This document shows positions 1 to 8,609 of a stretch of DNA of 64,000 nucleotides, one piece after another; position 1 is the first letter of the stretch; every line of letters begins with the position of its first letter. Source of the DNA: an uncultured Candidatus Melainabacteria bacterium (GTDB lineage Bacteria > Cyanobacteriota > Vampirovibrionia > Gastranaerophilales > Gastranaerophilaceae); contig CAKVIE010000005.1 in NCBI GenBank assembly GCA_934754505.1, positions 80,707 to 144,706 of the forward strand. Direction: 5' to 3'. A program made the position numbers and the translations under genes. The notes beneath the pieces are model-generated. The model was not told the DNA's origin, ran no database searches, and was given only the letters and a program-made list of their open reading frames with translations.

Positions 1-514
1 TATCTTTTTTTATTGAATTTGTGTCAATTTTATTAGGGAAAATAACATTTTGATAAAAAGAATGTTCTGAAGAATTATTTTTATCGTTTTTCCTAAAAAC
101 ACCCGAAATTTTTATACCGTTCGAAGTCGTTTCAATCTCGACGTTATCAGGGTTATCGTCAAATGATTTCAGGCTTATGGTAACAATATATTTATCGTTT
201 TTCGTATCGATTTTGACAGGTGCCGGTGAAGATTTTTCAATAAAATCAGCCTCTTTGTCAAAAAGTTTATCAAACTGTTCCGCCGTAACAGTAAAAGGTG
301 TTATGCCCAATTTATGCATATTGGCATCAACAACCAAATAAACCGCACAAAATGTTGCTAAAAATACCGTCAAAATAATAATCAAAACCTTCACAAGATA
401 GGGAAGATTTTTCTTATCTTTTTCGGGAACATCATTTTCCGCAGCTGAATCAGTTAAATTTTCAGTATTATCAATATTTTCTTTGATTTCTTCGTTATTA
501 TTTTCTTCGCTCAT
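1..514 (-). CDS. Membrane-anchored Hsp20-like protein (3' end cut by window edge)
   Basis: 171 complete codons are visible, open at the window edge. The start is the ATG at 514, behind an AAGGAT ribosome site. The first ~45 residues are acidic and Asn-rich. A single hydrophobic span follows (about 50-72, VLIIILTVFLATFCAVYLVV), then a domain with the strand pattern of an alpha-crystallin (Hsp20) fold: KYIVTISLKSF, then NVEIETTSNGIKISGVF, then a late VIFPNKIDTNSI that matches the usual LP..vd...I segment. Small heat-shock proteins are normally soluble, so a membrane-tethered copy is unusual. The family is inferred from pattern only; an unrelated beta-sandwich is possible. Confidence 0.6.
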   Translation of the reverse strand, partial: MSEENNNEEIKENIDNTENLTDSAAENDVPEKDKKNLPYLVKVLIIILTVFLATFCAVYLVVDANMHKLGITPFTVTAEQFDKLFDKEADFIEKSSPAPVKIDTKNDKYIVTISLKSFDDNPDNVEIETTSNGIKISGVFRKNDKNNSSEHSFYQNVIFPNKIDTNSIKKD

Positions 515-616
515 AAAAATTATCCTTTCAATAATATCTAAAGAAATACTTGGGCAGAAATCAATCCGCCTGTCGGGTATAAATTTATTATACAACATTT
601 TTCAAAAAAGGAATGC

Positions 617-655
617 AAAAAGTGCCGACATCCCTAACACTTGCCGGCACTTTGC
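617..655 (-). terminator. Candidate hairpin terminator
   Basis: AAAGTGCCG (619-627) pairs with CGGCACTTT (645-653), a perfect 9-bp stem with a 17-base loop. On the minus strand the stem is followed, after seven bases, by TTTTTT. It lies about 70 bases beyond the stop of the gene at 726-1031. The delayed T-run makes it a weak terminator. Confidence 0.45.
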
Positions 656-725
656 TTGAAAACAAATCGTTATTTTACCGAAAAAGCAGAAAACCCGTAA
701 GATTACGAAGTTCTCGGTACAACGA

Positions 726-1031
726 TTATGCGGTCATACAACCTTTTAAATATTCAATTGTCTTGACCTTGTTTTCAAATAAGAATTTGAGGAAATTAAC
801 ATAGTTCACGTCAAAAGATGAAATAGTTAAGTTAATCTCAAATCCGTCAGAACAAAAAGGTTCGTAATCATAAACAACATAGCTGTTATATTTACTTTTC
901 CACTCTTTTTTGTCCACCCGACAGTTGTTTTCAAGAGATGTTTTTTCAAGCCAATCCAAAAGATTTCTGTCAATATTTTTGAACTCCGTGACATATCTTT
1001 CATTTGTTGTTTTTGAATATTGAACGGGCAT
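726..1031 (-). CDS. Hypothetical protein, 101 aa
   Basis: Not recognised. The ATG at 1031 has a strong upstream purine run (AAAGGGGG, 6-7 bases away), which supports a real gene. The product is soluble, charged and rich in Asn, Tyr and Lys, with no signal peptide or membrane span. The C-terminal half (FDVNYVNFLKFLFENKVKT) looks helical. A hairpin lies downstream. No function can be assigned. Confidence 0.6.
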   Translation of the reverse strand: MPVQYSKTTNERYVTEFKNIDRNLLDWLEKTSLENNCRVDKKEWKSKYNSYVVYDYEPFCSDGFEINLTISSFDVNYVNFLKFLFENKVKTIEYLKGCMTA

Positions 1032-1148
1032 TTCGGTTATCCCCCTTTCTCCGACATGTTGAGTTTACATGCATTTGCCGATTAAAAAAACAGACTTTCG
1101 GACAATATCTCGATAGGACAATCGGGGTGTTTATAATATGTTTTAAAT

Positions 1149-1292
1149 TATAAAGATTATATAAAGATTTTAGTATTTTTATATCATATAAAGAAAATTT
1201 CGTTGATATTATTGGGTTTTCAATCCGATATAAAGATTATATTAAAATAACAATTTTTTTAAGATATTCGGTTTATAATTCACATATAAAGA
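1149..1292 (+). promoter_or_regulatory. Leader with five TATAAAGA direct repeats
   Basis: The word TATAAAGA occurs at 1149, 1160, 1187, 1229 and 1285, all on the plus strand, within the AT-rich region in front of the HEAT-like gene. Two copies read ATATAAAGATTATAT. The first two are 11 bp apart, one helical turn. Iterated sites in a leader suggest a regulator-binding array or several overlapping -10-like boxes; which one cannot be told from sequence alone. Confidence 0.45.
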
Positions 1293-1317
1293 AGAACGAA
1301 ATCGAAAGGATATATAA

Positions 1318-1599
1318 ATGAGCAACTCAATAGCAGATATTTTAACAAAACTTGAAAACGCAGATAACAAAAGTAAAAGCGTTTTGGAAAACGAACTTGT
1401 AGGCTTTGGCGGACAAGCAGTTCCCGAACTCGTGAAGAACTTATCTGTTGTAAGAGGCTCAGTAAGAGGTGTTGTTGCAATGACTCTCATCAGAATCGGT
1501 GAACCGTCAATCGAATGCTTGAAGAAAGCTGCTGCAAACAACAAAAACCTTCAATGGATTGCTGATTATTTAATCACAGAAATCAATATGGCTGCATAA
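1318..1599 (+). CDS. Small HEAT-repeat-like protein
   Basis: 93 aa. The ATG at 1318 is preceded by GAAAGGA at good spacing. The sequence is almost wholly helical, with a HEAT/PBS-lyase-like pair of helices: VPELVKNL, then RGVVAMTLIRIGEPSIECLKKAA, then IADYLITEI. The 'IGEPSIECL' element matches the turn between helices in HEAT repeats (iGdp.a...L). Such small proteins usually act as protein-binding modules. It stands alone, with its own repeat-rich leader upstream and a strong terminator downstream, so it is probably transcribed singly. Partner unknown. Confidence 0.65.
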   Translation: MSNSIADILTKLENADNKSKSVLENELVGFGGQAVPELVKNLSVVRGSVRGVVAMTLIRIGEPSIECLKKAAANNKNLQWIADYLITEINMAA

Positions 1600-1624
1600 T
1601 CGGAAGGAATGAAAAAGTTAATCA

Positions 1625-1659
1625 AACGGACATTTACAATATGTAGATGTCCGTTTTTA
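1625..1659 (+). terminator. Intrinsic terminator
   Basis: ACGGACAT (1626-1633) pairs with ATGTCCGT (1647-1654), followed by a T-run. It closes the HEAT-like gene. Confidence 0.85.
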
Positions 1660-1730
1660 TATTAAAATCTTGTTTTTAAGGGAAAAACAAAATATAATAA
1701 AAACAGTCATTAATCAGTTTGTGAGGTTTT

Positions 1731-2804
1731 ATGAAAAACAAAAAGCATTGTGCAGTTGTTATGGCAACAACAGGGAATATGGCTTTTGCTCTCGGAAATG
1801 TTCTTATCGGATTAAAAAAATATTCACCTGATTTAGCAGACGACATAATTATTTTTTCAAATGACTTAAAACCAAACGATAAAAAAGCATTAAAATCAAT
1901 ATTTCCCAACCGAATAAAAATAAAAAAATTTGCATTTGATTTAAAATCAGAAAATAATCAAGAAGCCATAAACGTTTTCACCTCTATGGCATATTCGAAA
2001 TACGAATGTTTTAATCTTTTAGACAAATATGAAAATATTATTTGGTTAGATAGTGATGTTTTAATAAAACAAGACATAAGCGGATTATTAGAATACGGTC
2101 AAAGGACAGGTATAGCAATACGAGGCGGTATCTGTGAAAGAGCAGCAAAAGGAAATTTTTTCCCCGGAGCAGACAAACTTATTGATTTTACAGGCGGATT
2201 TGGCTGCAATTCCGGAATTATTGCCATGAATGATAAATTACCTCGTTATAATGAAATTACAGAATGGTGTTATGAAAAGACTTTATTATTAAAAGACTAC
2301 CTTTTAACTGCGGATCAAGGGATTATATGTTTAATCATGCCTCATTTCAATATCACTTGCACATCGCTTCCTCCGGAATATAATATTTTTTCGGGTTTCT
2401 CATACTATTTTCCGAACACAAAAATTGAACATTGTTACGGACCGGAAAAATATTGGAATTTCTTTGATGATAAAGAATGGTATGAAAACTACCGTCATTG
2501 GCTAATTTTAGGAGGTTCAAAAGGAGAGCTCAAAAGACTTTCTCTTTATGAAAAATTAGTTTATCACAAATCCATAAAGAGTTTAAAAGACCATGAATTA
2601 GCGTGGGGATATTTCTTTATTGATCATTTAAAAAGCAAATATGGAGAAGATGCAGTTATAAATGCATATTTACAGCTTCAAAGAGAAATTCTCAAAAATC
2701 AATTCCATTCAAATGATGAAGCCTTTGACAATAGTTTAAGAAAAAATTTCCAATATTTTTCTTCTAATTTCGATTATTCGGAATTTATGCAAAGGGAAGA
2801 ATAA
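1731..2804 (+). CDS. Glycosyltransferase family 8-like protein
   Basis: 357 aa; ATG at 1731 behind GTGAGG. GT8 enzymes move a sugar from a nucleotide-sugar donor with retention. Visible features are an N-terminal Rossmann-like strand (HCAVVMATTGN), the metal-binding D-x-D as IIWLDSDVLI near residue 104-113, and the GT8-like GFGCNSGIIAMN near 155-167. A C-terminal YHKSIKSLKDHELAW segment could hold the late His. There is no signal peptide or membrane span, so it should act in the cytoplasm or at the inner face of the membrane. The acceptor is unknown. It is followed by a tRNA and two membrane-bound glycosyltransferase-like genes, a loose glycan-building context. Confidence 0.8.
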   Translation: MKNKKHCAVVMATTGNMAFALGNVLIGLKKYSPDLADDIIIFSNDLKPNDKKALKSIFPNRIKIKKFAFDLKSENNQEAINVFTSMAYSKYECFNLLDKYENIIWLDSDVLIKQDISGLLEYGQRTGIAIRGGICERAAKGNFFPGADKLIDFTGGFGCNSGIIAMNDKLPRYNEITEWCYEKTLLLKDYLLTADQGIICLIMPHFNITCTSLPPEYNIFSGFSYYFPNTKIEHCYGPEKYWNFFDDKEWYENYRHWLILGGSKGELKRLSLYEKLVYHKSIKSLKDHELAWGYFFIDHLKSKYGEDAVINAYLQLQREILKNQFHSNDEAFDNSLRKNFQYFSSNFDYSEFMQREE

Positions 2805-2860
2805 ACTTGCAAAAAATAATTTTCGCAAGACAATAAAAGTACAAACAAAATGAAAGCCAA

Positions 2861-2932
2861 AGCGGTATCGTCTAGGGGTTAGGATAGCAGATTCTCATTC
2901 TGTTGACACGGGTTCGAATCCCGTTACCGCCG
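2861..2932 (+). tRNA. tRNA-Glu (anticodon CUC)
   Basis: A cloverleaf can be folded. The acceptor strands are AGCGGTA and TACCGCC, the D-arm is GTC..TAGGGGTTAG..GAT, the anticodon stem is GCAGA/TCTGT with loop TTCTCAT (anticodon CTC), and the T-arm is ACGGG-TTCGAAT-CCCGT. Discriminator G, no encoded CCA. The anticodon reads GAG (Glu), and the TCGTC..GAT geometry is typical of tRNA-Glu. The first acceptor pair is A1:C72, a mismatch; the other six pairs are sound. Confidence 0.9.
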
Positions 2933-2968
2933 TTATTTTATGTGTATTATTTTGAAAGAGAGTTTTAT

Positions 2969-4948
2969 ATGTCAAATTGGCAAAGAATAAAAGAAATTCC
3001 GTTAATCAGATTTTTTTCGATTGCGATACTTATTTCCTTCTGCGTATGGATTGGAATGTTATTAACAGGACATGGCAACCCGATGTTTTTTGGATTAAAA
3101 AAGCCTTGTGACAGCCTTTTTGACGATTACAAATGTCTAACGGGAGCTGTGTATAATCTTTTGCCGTTTGAATCTTTATACCCTTGGGCAAAGGGCGGTT
3201 ATTCATATCCTCCGAGCGGATATTTATTTTGTGCATTTTGGGGAAACGTCATCAACAGAATCAATCCGCTTGATATTTCATCGACAGAGCTTTTATTTGC
3301 GTCTTTGTACCTGACATTTTGCATATCTTCATTATTTTTATTAATTTTTGATTTTGCAAAAAACATTTCCAAAATTGACAGATACTTATTTTGCACGGCA
3401 CTTTTTGCATCAGGAATATTTTTATTTGCTTACGAAAGAGCAAACATGATTATTATAACTTTTTTATTCCTGACTTTTTTCATATTTTATTACAATTCAA
3501 GAAACAAGATTTTAAAGGAATTAGCACTCATTTCGCTGGCAGCTGCGATATCTTTCAAACTTTCGCCTGCAATTTTCGGAATGTTATTGCTTTGGGATAA
3601 AGATTTTAAGGCAATTTTCAGACTTATATTTTACACAGTCGTACTGTTTGTTGTTCCTGCATTATTTTACCCCGGAGGATTAGAAGTTATTAAAATTTTC
3701 ATAGAAAACTTACAACTTCAATCTCAAATAATCATAGGTTCTTTCAGCGTCCCCGGACTCGGAAAAAGCTTCATCAACAACCTTTTAATTGCAAACTCAG
3801 GCTGCAATATGGAAACGGCAAACAAAATTTCGACACATTGGATATCCTTAATCGGAATAGCAAGTTTGATTACAACATTTTTCTTCAAAGAAAAATGGAA
3901 AAAAGCATTCTTATTATCGTTCCTGATGGTTGTTATCCCTGCATTAAGCTACGGATACGTGCTTATTTATTTCGTACCCGTTATGGTGCTTTATTTTATG
4001 GAAGAAAAACATTCAAAAACAGATTTATTATTCTTGTTATGGTTCATAATAATTTTCTGGACGGGAACACTCACACAAACAGGTTCAAAAGTACATTATT
4101 ATGTGCAGGAATTCGGACTTTGGGCAGCATTTTTACAAATTTTGTTCTACGGAATTTTCATGACCTTCAAAAACTTCAAGCAGGTTTTTATACAAGATTT
4201 TATCGGTAAAAAAGCAATATTGATAAAAGCAATCAAAAACAGTAAAAAGCAAACAGAATATATCAAATTCAAAAGCAAGCAAATTCTAAAACTTTCAGGA
4301 TTGTCCGTGTTAATTTTTATACTCGGAATTTATATGTACGGAGCAAATTTCACCTTTTGGGAAAGAGCCTTTAAAGACGTAAAAACGCCAATCACAATAA
4401 AAGGAAGCAAAATTACCATTAAAGACGATTTCAGACTTTCGCTGAACACAACATTTTTGGCAAAACAATCTGCAATACCGCAGGTTCTTTTCCAAACAGC
4501 AAAAGACGGAAACGGCATTATGCTTGTGCAAAATCCCGATATGACTTTATCATTGAGATACCCTATTCAAAACAATTTGATAGAAACTTTCACGTTTAAA
4601 GAATCTTTGACCAACGGAAAATTGTACAATTTCGCCGCAGAAATAACAAATGTTTCAATTTCACCGTTATTGTCAGAATTCAATTTTGCAAAACAGCAAT
4701 GGAAAGCATTTGAGGAAAAACCTTATTCTCAAAGAACAGACAGAACTGCGATTTCCGAAATCACAATCGGAGGAACAAATACCATACCATATTCCGGTCA
4801 GATAAACGATTTTTATATCCTTCTTAAAAACGGTAATAATACAAATTCTTTAGTATTATTAACATTATTCGGAACTTTTTTCCCATTGTTTATAATTGCT
4901 TATAACAGAAAGTTCAGAAAGTTTATAAAAAATGTCGAACAGAAGTAG
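2969..4948 (+). CDS. GT87/DUF2029-like polytopic membrane protein with periplasmic C-terminal domain, copy 1
   Basis: 659 aa. The start is the ATG at 2969 (MSNWQRIKEI), behind AAAGAGAG; a longer frame from 2903 would run through the tRNA and is wrong. About ten hydrophobic spans fill residues 12-430, with the GT87-like signature FAYERANMIIITFLFL and, later, AAAISFKLSPAIFGMLLLW. GT87 enzymes transfer mannose or another sugar from a polyprenyl-phosphate donor outside the membrane. Residues ~455-630 form a beta-rich soluble domain resembling a LamG/jelly-roll module, followed by a last span. A closely related copy follows in tandem. Substrate unknown; the GT87 call is a fold-level inference. Confidence 0.65.
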   Translation: MSNWQRIKEIPLIRFFSIAILISFCVWIGMLLTGHGNPMFFGLKKPCDSLFDDYKCLTGAVYNLLPFESLYPWAKGGYSYPPSGYLFCAFWGNVINRINPLDISSTELLFASLYLTFCISSLFLLIFDFAKNISKIDRYLFCTALFASGIFLFAYERANMIIITFLFLTFFIFYYNSRNKILKELALISLAAAISFKLSPAIFGMLLLWDKDFKAIFRLIFYTVVLFVVPALFYPGGLEVIKIFIENLQLQSQIIIGSFSVPGLGKSFINNLLIANSGCNMETANKISTHWISLIGIASLITTFFFKEKWKKAFLLSFLMVVIPALSYGYVLIYFVPVMVLYFMEEKHSKTDLLFLLWFIIIFWTGTLTQTGSKVHYYVQEFGLWAAFLQILFYGIFMTFKNFKQVFIQDFIGKKAILIKAIKNSKKQTEYIKFKSKQILKLSGLSVLIFILGIYMYGANFTFWERAFKDVKTPITIKGSKITIKDDFRLSLNTTFLAKQSAIPQVLFQTAKDGNGIMLVQNPDMTLSLRYPIQNNLIETFTFKESLTNGKLYNFAAEITNVSISPLLSEFNFAKQQWKAFEEKPYSQRTDRTAISEITIGGTNTIPYSGQINDFYILLKNGNNTNSLVLLTLFGTFFPLFIIAYNRKFRKFIKNVEQK

Positions 4949-4976
4949 TTTACAGACACTTTATATTCAGTAAAAG

Positions 4977-5001
4977 AAAAGCCAAAAATTTGGCTTTTTT
5001 T
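4977..5001 (+). terminator. Intrinsic terminator between the tandem copies
   Basis: AAAAGCCAAA faces TTTGGCTTTTTT, with a loop of only a few bases and a long T-run. Confidence 0.8.
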
Positions 5002-5089
5002 ATTGCCATATTTTCTTTAACTGATAAAATTAATGTACAACTTTGATGAAAAAGTTATATGTGTATTATTGTTTGAAAGAGAGTTATAT

Positions 5090-7069
5090 ATGTCAATTTG
5101 GCAAAGAATAAAAGAAATCCCGCTAATCAGAATTTTTTCAATTACAATTCTTATTTCATTTTGCATTTGGATAGCAATGCTGTTTACGGGAAACGGGAAC
5201 CCAATGTTTTTCGGCGTAAATGCACCTTGTGATAATCTTTTTGATGATTATAAATGTTTAACAAGTGCCGTTTATAATTTATTGCCGTACGAAACCTTGT
5301 TTCCGTGGTCAAAAGGCGGATATTCTTACCCGCCGAGCGGATATTTGTTCTATGCTTTTTGGGGAAATGTCATCAACAGAATTAATCCGACGGATATTTC
5401 ATCATCGCAGCTTTTATTCGCATCTTTATATTTAACATTCTGCTCTTTCTCTTTGTTTATATTGATTTTCAACTTTACAAAAAACATAACAAAATTCGAC
5501 AGATACCTGTTTTGCATGGCAATTTTGGCATCAGGTGCATATTTATTCGCTTATGAAAGAACAAATATGATTTTCATCACATTATTGTTTTTAACCTTTT
5601 TCATATTCTATTACAACTCAAAAAACAAGATTTTAAAGGAATTAGCACTTGTTTCACTTGCAGCGGCGGTATCTTTCAAAATGTCACCTGCTATTTTCGG
5701 AATGTTTTTACTTTGGAATAAAGACTACAAGGCTATTTTCAGATTAATATTTTACACGATAATATTATTCATTGTTCCTTCGCTGTTTTACCCCGGCGGA
5801 TTAGATATATTAAAAACCTTTGTTGAAAATTTAGAATTACAATCGAGCTTTATCGTTGATACTTGCAGAGTTTCAGGTATCGGCAAAAGTTTCATTAACA
5901 AATTTATGATAGCAAACTTCGGTGGAAATATGGAAACCGCCAATGAACTTTCAACATTTTGGATTTCATTAATCAGCTTACTAAGTTTGTTTACGACATT
6001 CTTCTTCAAAGAAAAATGGAAAAAGGCATTTCTCTTATCATTTATGATGGTTGTAATTCCCGCATTAAGCTACGGATATGTCCTTATATATTTCATACCT
6101 GTTATGGTTTTGTACTTTATGGAAGAAAAACACTCCAAAACCGACTTATTGTTCTTGCTTTGGTTCATAATAATTTTCTGGACAGGTACACTTCAGCAGA
6201 CAGGTGCAAAAGTATATTATTCCGTACAGGAATTCGGTCTTTGGGCAGCATTTTTGCAAATATTTATCTATGGAATAATTATGACAATCAAAAATTTCAA
6301 ACAATTTTTCATACAAGATTTTATCGGCAAAAAAGCAGCCTTGATAAAAGCAATCAAAAACAGTAAAAAACAAACAGAATATGTTAAATTTCAAAGTAAA
6401 CAAATTCTCAAACTTACAGGTTTATCGGCGTTAATTCTCATACTTGGGATTTATATGTACGGAATAAATTATACCTTTTTTGAAAAATCCTTCAAAAAAA
6501 TAGATGCCCCGATAACCATTCACGGAAGCAAAATCAAAATAAAAGACGATTTCAGACTTTCCGTAAACACAACATTTATAACAAAACAAACTATTAAACC
6601 ACAGGTTCTTTTCCAAACTTCAAACGACGGAAACGGTATTACACTTGTACAAAACCCTGATATGACTTTATCACTTGAATATCCTATTCAAAACAACGCA
6701 ACAGAAACTTATACTTTCCGTCAAACATTGAAAAACGGTGCATTATATAACTTTACGGCGGAAATAACCGCTGTTTCGATATCGCCGCTGCTGTCAGAAT
6801 ACAAATTTGCACAAAGGAAATGGAAAGCCTTTATGGAAAAGCCCTATTTGCAAAAAATTGACAGAAATGCAATTTCCGAAATCACAATCGGCGGAACAAA
6901 AACCGTTCCATACAGCGGACAAATGATAGACTTTTATCTCCTGCTCAAAAACGGAAACAACACAAATGCATTGGTTATAATCACCTTGCTCGGAACATTT
7001 TTCCCGTTATTCTTAATTGCATATAATCGAAAAGTCAGAAAATTCATAAAACAATCAGATAAAAAATAG
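5090..7069 (+). CDS. GT87/DUF2029-like polytopic membrane protein with periplasmic C-terminal domain, copy 2
   Basis: 659 aa, the same length as the copy at 2969-4948 and alignable end to end. Start ATG at 5090 (MSIWQRIKEI). The duplication includes the leader: TGTGTATTAT and GAAAGAGAGTT precede both genes. The membrane part (FAYERTNMIFITLLFL, AAAVSFKMSPAIFG) and the C-terminal beta domain (ITIHGSKIKIKDDFRLS) are conserved. Many differences are conservative, and the loop around residues 235-270 (SSFIVDTCRVSGIGKS) has diverged most. Both copies appear intact, so specialisation is more likely than decay. A terminator separates them, so they may be expressed independently. Confidence 0.65.
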   Translation: MSIWQRIKEIPLIRIFSITILISFCIWIAMLFTGNGNPMFFGVNAPCDNLFDDYKCLTSAVYNLLPYETLFPWSKGGYSYPPSGYLFYAFWGNVINRINPTDISSSQLLFASLYLTFCSFSLFILIFNFTKNITKFDRYLFCMAILASGAYLFAYERTNMIFITLLFLTFFIFYYNSKNKILKELALVSLAAAVSFKMSPAIFGMFLLWNKDYKAIFRLIFYTIILFIVPSLFYPGGLDILKTFVENLELQSSFIVDTCRVSGIGKSFINKFMIANFGGNMETANELSTFWISLISLLSLFTTFFFKEKWKKAFLLSFMMVVIPALSYGYVLIYFIPVMVLYFMEEKHSKTDLLFLLWFIIIFWTGTLQQTGAKVYYSVQEFGLWAAFLQIFIYGIIMTIKNFKQFFIQDFIGKKAALIKAIKNSKKQTEYVKFQSKQILKLTGLSALILILGIYMYGINYTFFEKSFKKIDAPITIHGSKIKIKDDFRLSVNTTFITKQTIKPQVLFQTSNDGNGITLVQNPDMTLSLEYPIQNNATETYTFRQTLKNGALYNFTAEITAVSISPLLSEYKFAQRKWKAFMEKPYLQKIDRNAISEITIGGTKTVPYSGQMIDFYLLLKNGNNTNALVIITLLGTFFPLFLIAYNRKVRKFIKQSDKK

Positions 7070-7163
7070 CTAAAAACGCAATACTTTGTCGAATTTGTAC
7101 AAAATTTGGCAAAGTGTTGTGAATTTATTGCCTTATTGTAAAAAATATGTAAAACTAACATAT

Positions 7164-8609
7164 ATGCGTGGAATAAATAACATTTTCAAATTTGTATTTA
7201 TTATTGTTGTTTTTTGTTTTACAACAGCACAGTGTGCTTTTTGCGAAAACTATGGAAACTCGGAAAATTATCTTTTGGGAATGAGTATTAGAAAGACTTA
7301 TTCGGGATATTATTCCGTACAACTCAAACTGCAAAAAGAACCTCCGCAAAAATTCAGACTGCAAGAACTTGGAAATAATTCTTATGTGGTAATTTTGCCG
7401 CAGGTAAAAAAAGTTATCGAAAATGCTGATATAAACTATGAAACAGGTCAATCCGATATTAAAGCTGTTGTTTCGGAAAAAACAGATTTGTCTGATAAAA
7501 ATGTTTTTTATACAAAAATCAATCTCAGAACAAAAGAACCGTCCTTTATCATTATTGAAACGTACGTTCCACGAGAGGTCAAAACACAGGTTGTCTTAAA
7601 TAAAGACCCTGAAGAAATTGAAGTTGAAGAAAAAGATAACTATATTCCCGAATGGGTTTGGTTTTTGCCTGTATTTTTCTTGTCGGCAATCTGCATTTGG
7701 CTTATGCTGAAACGAACTCCTCCCGAAGAAGACCCCGAACAAAAACTTTCGGGTTACGAATATATTCCCGTTACGGAGAGGAACTCGTTTTTCAAAACAA
7801 TTACCCCGCCGAGCGACACTTTTTCTTGCAGCGAAAGAGATCCGTCAACACACGAAGATGATGAATTTCAAAATTTATCAATCAAAGATTTGCTTGAAAA
7901 AAATAAAAATAAAAGTTTAAAAAATCCGCAGGAAGAAGTAGATTCAATAATTGATGAACTTGTCAAAATCGTCATACCCAAAAACGATTTAATACTTATG
8001 CCGGGTGTTCCCGAATTACCGGGGTTGGAAAGTAAAGAACAAACAAACAAAACACTTTATATAAAACCAAAAGAACAAATCGTTATTCCTGATAAAAACT
8101 CGACTTCGGAAGTTTTAAAAAACAGTGAAGCAATGAAAGAAGCTGATTCGATAATTTTTGCAGAAAAAGATATCTTCTTCGACAACATTTCTGCAATAAA
8201 CGATATTCCCAAACACGCAGGAGAAGAAGTTCTAAAATCCCCTCAAACCGAAGAGGAAGCCGATTATGAAATTTTAATGAAAAAGTATAAAAAGATTTTG
8301 GGCGTTGCACACAAACTTGACAACCCCGAAAATGCCGAATTGGATTTAATTGACTTGTTTGCAATAGACAAAAAAAGAAGTTTTTGCCTTATTCAAGCAG
8401 GCGACAAAATCTCTCTCGTCGGAAACATTTTGAATACGGTATTTTTACTCCGCACATTTACAAAAGAGGAAATCAACAACGAACCTTTGTATATGGAATT
8501 TTGCAATAAAACGGAAGATTATGCCGTTTATGCAGTGATAATCAATGAATTCAAAGCTCTCGTCAAAATTTCGGAAACAGATATTTCTTTAATCGGAGAA
8601 TATGATTAG
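7164..8609 (+). CDS. Single-span membrane protein with periplasmic AMIN-like domain and cytoplasmic FliO-like tail
   Basis: 481 aa from the ATG at 7164 (MRGINNIFKF), which gives a clean signal peptide ending near QCAFC. A longer frame begins at 7086 but adds 26 residues ahead of the signal. Residues ~30-140 are beta-rich and somewhat AMIN-like. Residues ~155-180 hold a second hydrophobic segment (WVWFLPVFFLSAICIWLML). A long acidic, low-complexity region follows. The last ~80 residues (KRSFCLIQAGDKISLVGN, then VFLLRTF) resemble the FliO-type 'slv.v..gd..lLVG...i.lL' pattern. No flagellar genes are nearby. The stop overlaps the GTG of the next gene by one base, so the two are co-translated. 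Confidence 0.5.
   Translation: MRGINNIFKFVFIIVVFCFTTAQCAFCENYGNSENYLLGMSIRKTYSGYYSVQLKLQKEPPQKFRLQELGNNSYVVILPQVKKVIENADINYETGQSDIKAVVSEKTDLSDKNVFYTKINLRTKEPSFIIIETYVPREVKTQVVLNKDPEEIEVEEKDNYIPEWVWFLPVFFLSAICIWLMLKRTPPEEDPEQKLSGYEYIPVTERNSFFKTITPPSDTFSCSERDPSTHEDDEFQNLSIKDLLEKNKNKSLKNPQEEVDSIIDELVKIVIPKNDLILMPGVPELPGLESKEQTNKTLYIKPKEQIVIPDKNSTSEVLKNSEAMKEADSIIFAEKDIFFDNISAINDIPKHAGEEVLKSPQTEEEADYEILMKKYKKILGVAHKLDNPENAELDLIDLFAIDKKRSFCLIQAGDKISLVGNILNTVFLLRTFTKEEINNEPLYMEFCNKTEDYAVYAVIINEFKALVKISETDISLIGEYD

Noticed and set aside
613..804. 63-residue frame on the plus strand
   Set aside because: Runs through a hairpin and overlaps the end of the minus-strand gene at 726; no usable ribosome-site spacing.
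2903..2968. N-terminal extension of the first GT87-like protein (begins MTRVRIPLPP)
   Set aside because: It reads through the 3' half of the tRNA-Glu; this peptide is a common artefact of tRNA sequence. The ATG at 2969 has the ribosome site.
7164..8609. Flagellar protein FliO
   Set aside because: Only the last ~80 residues resemble FliO and there is no flagellar gene in the window; kept as a resemblance only.
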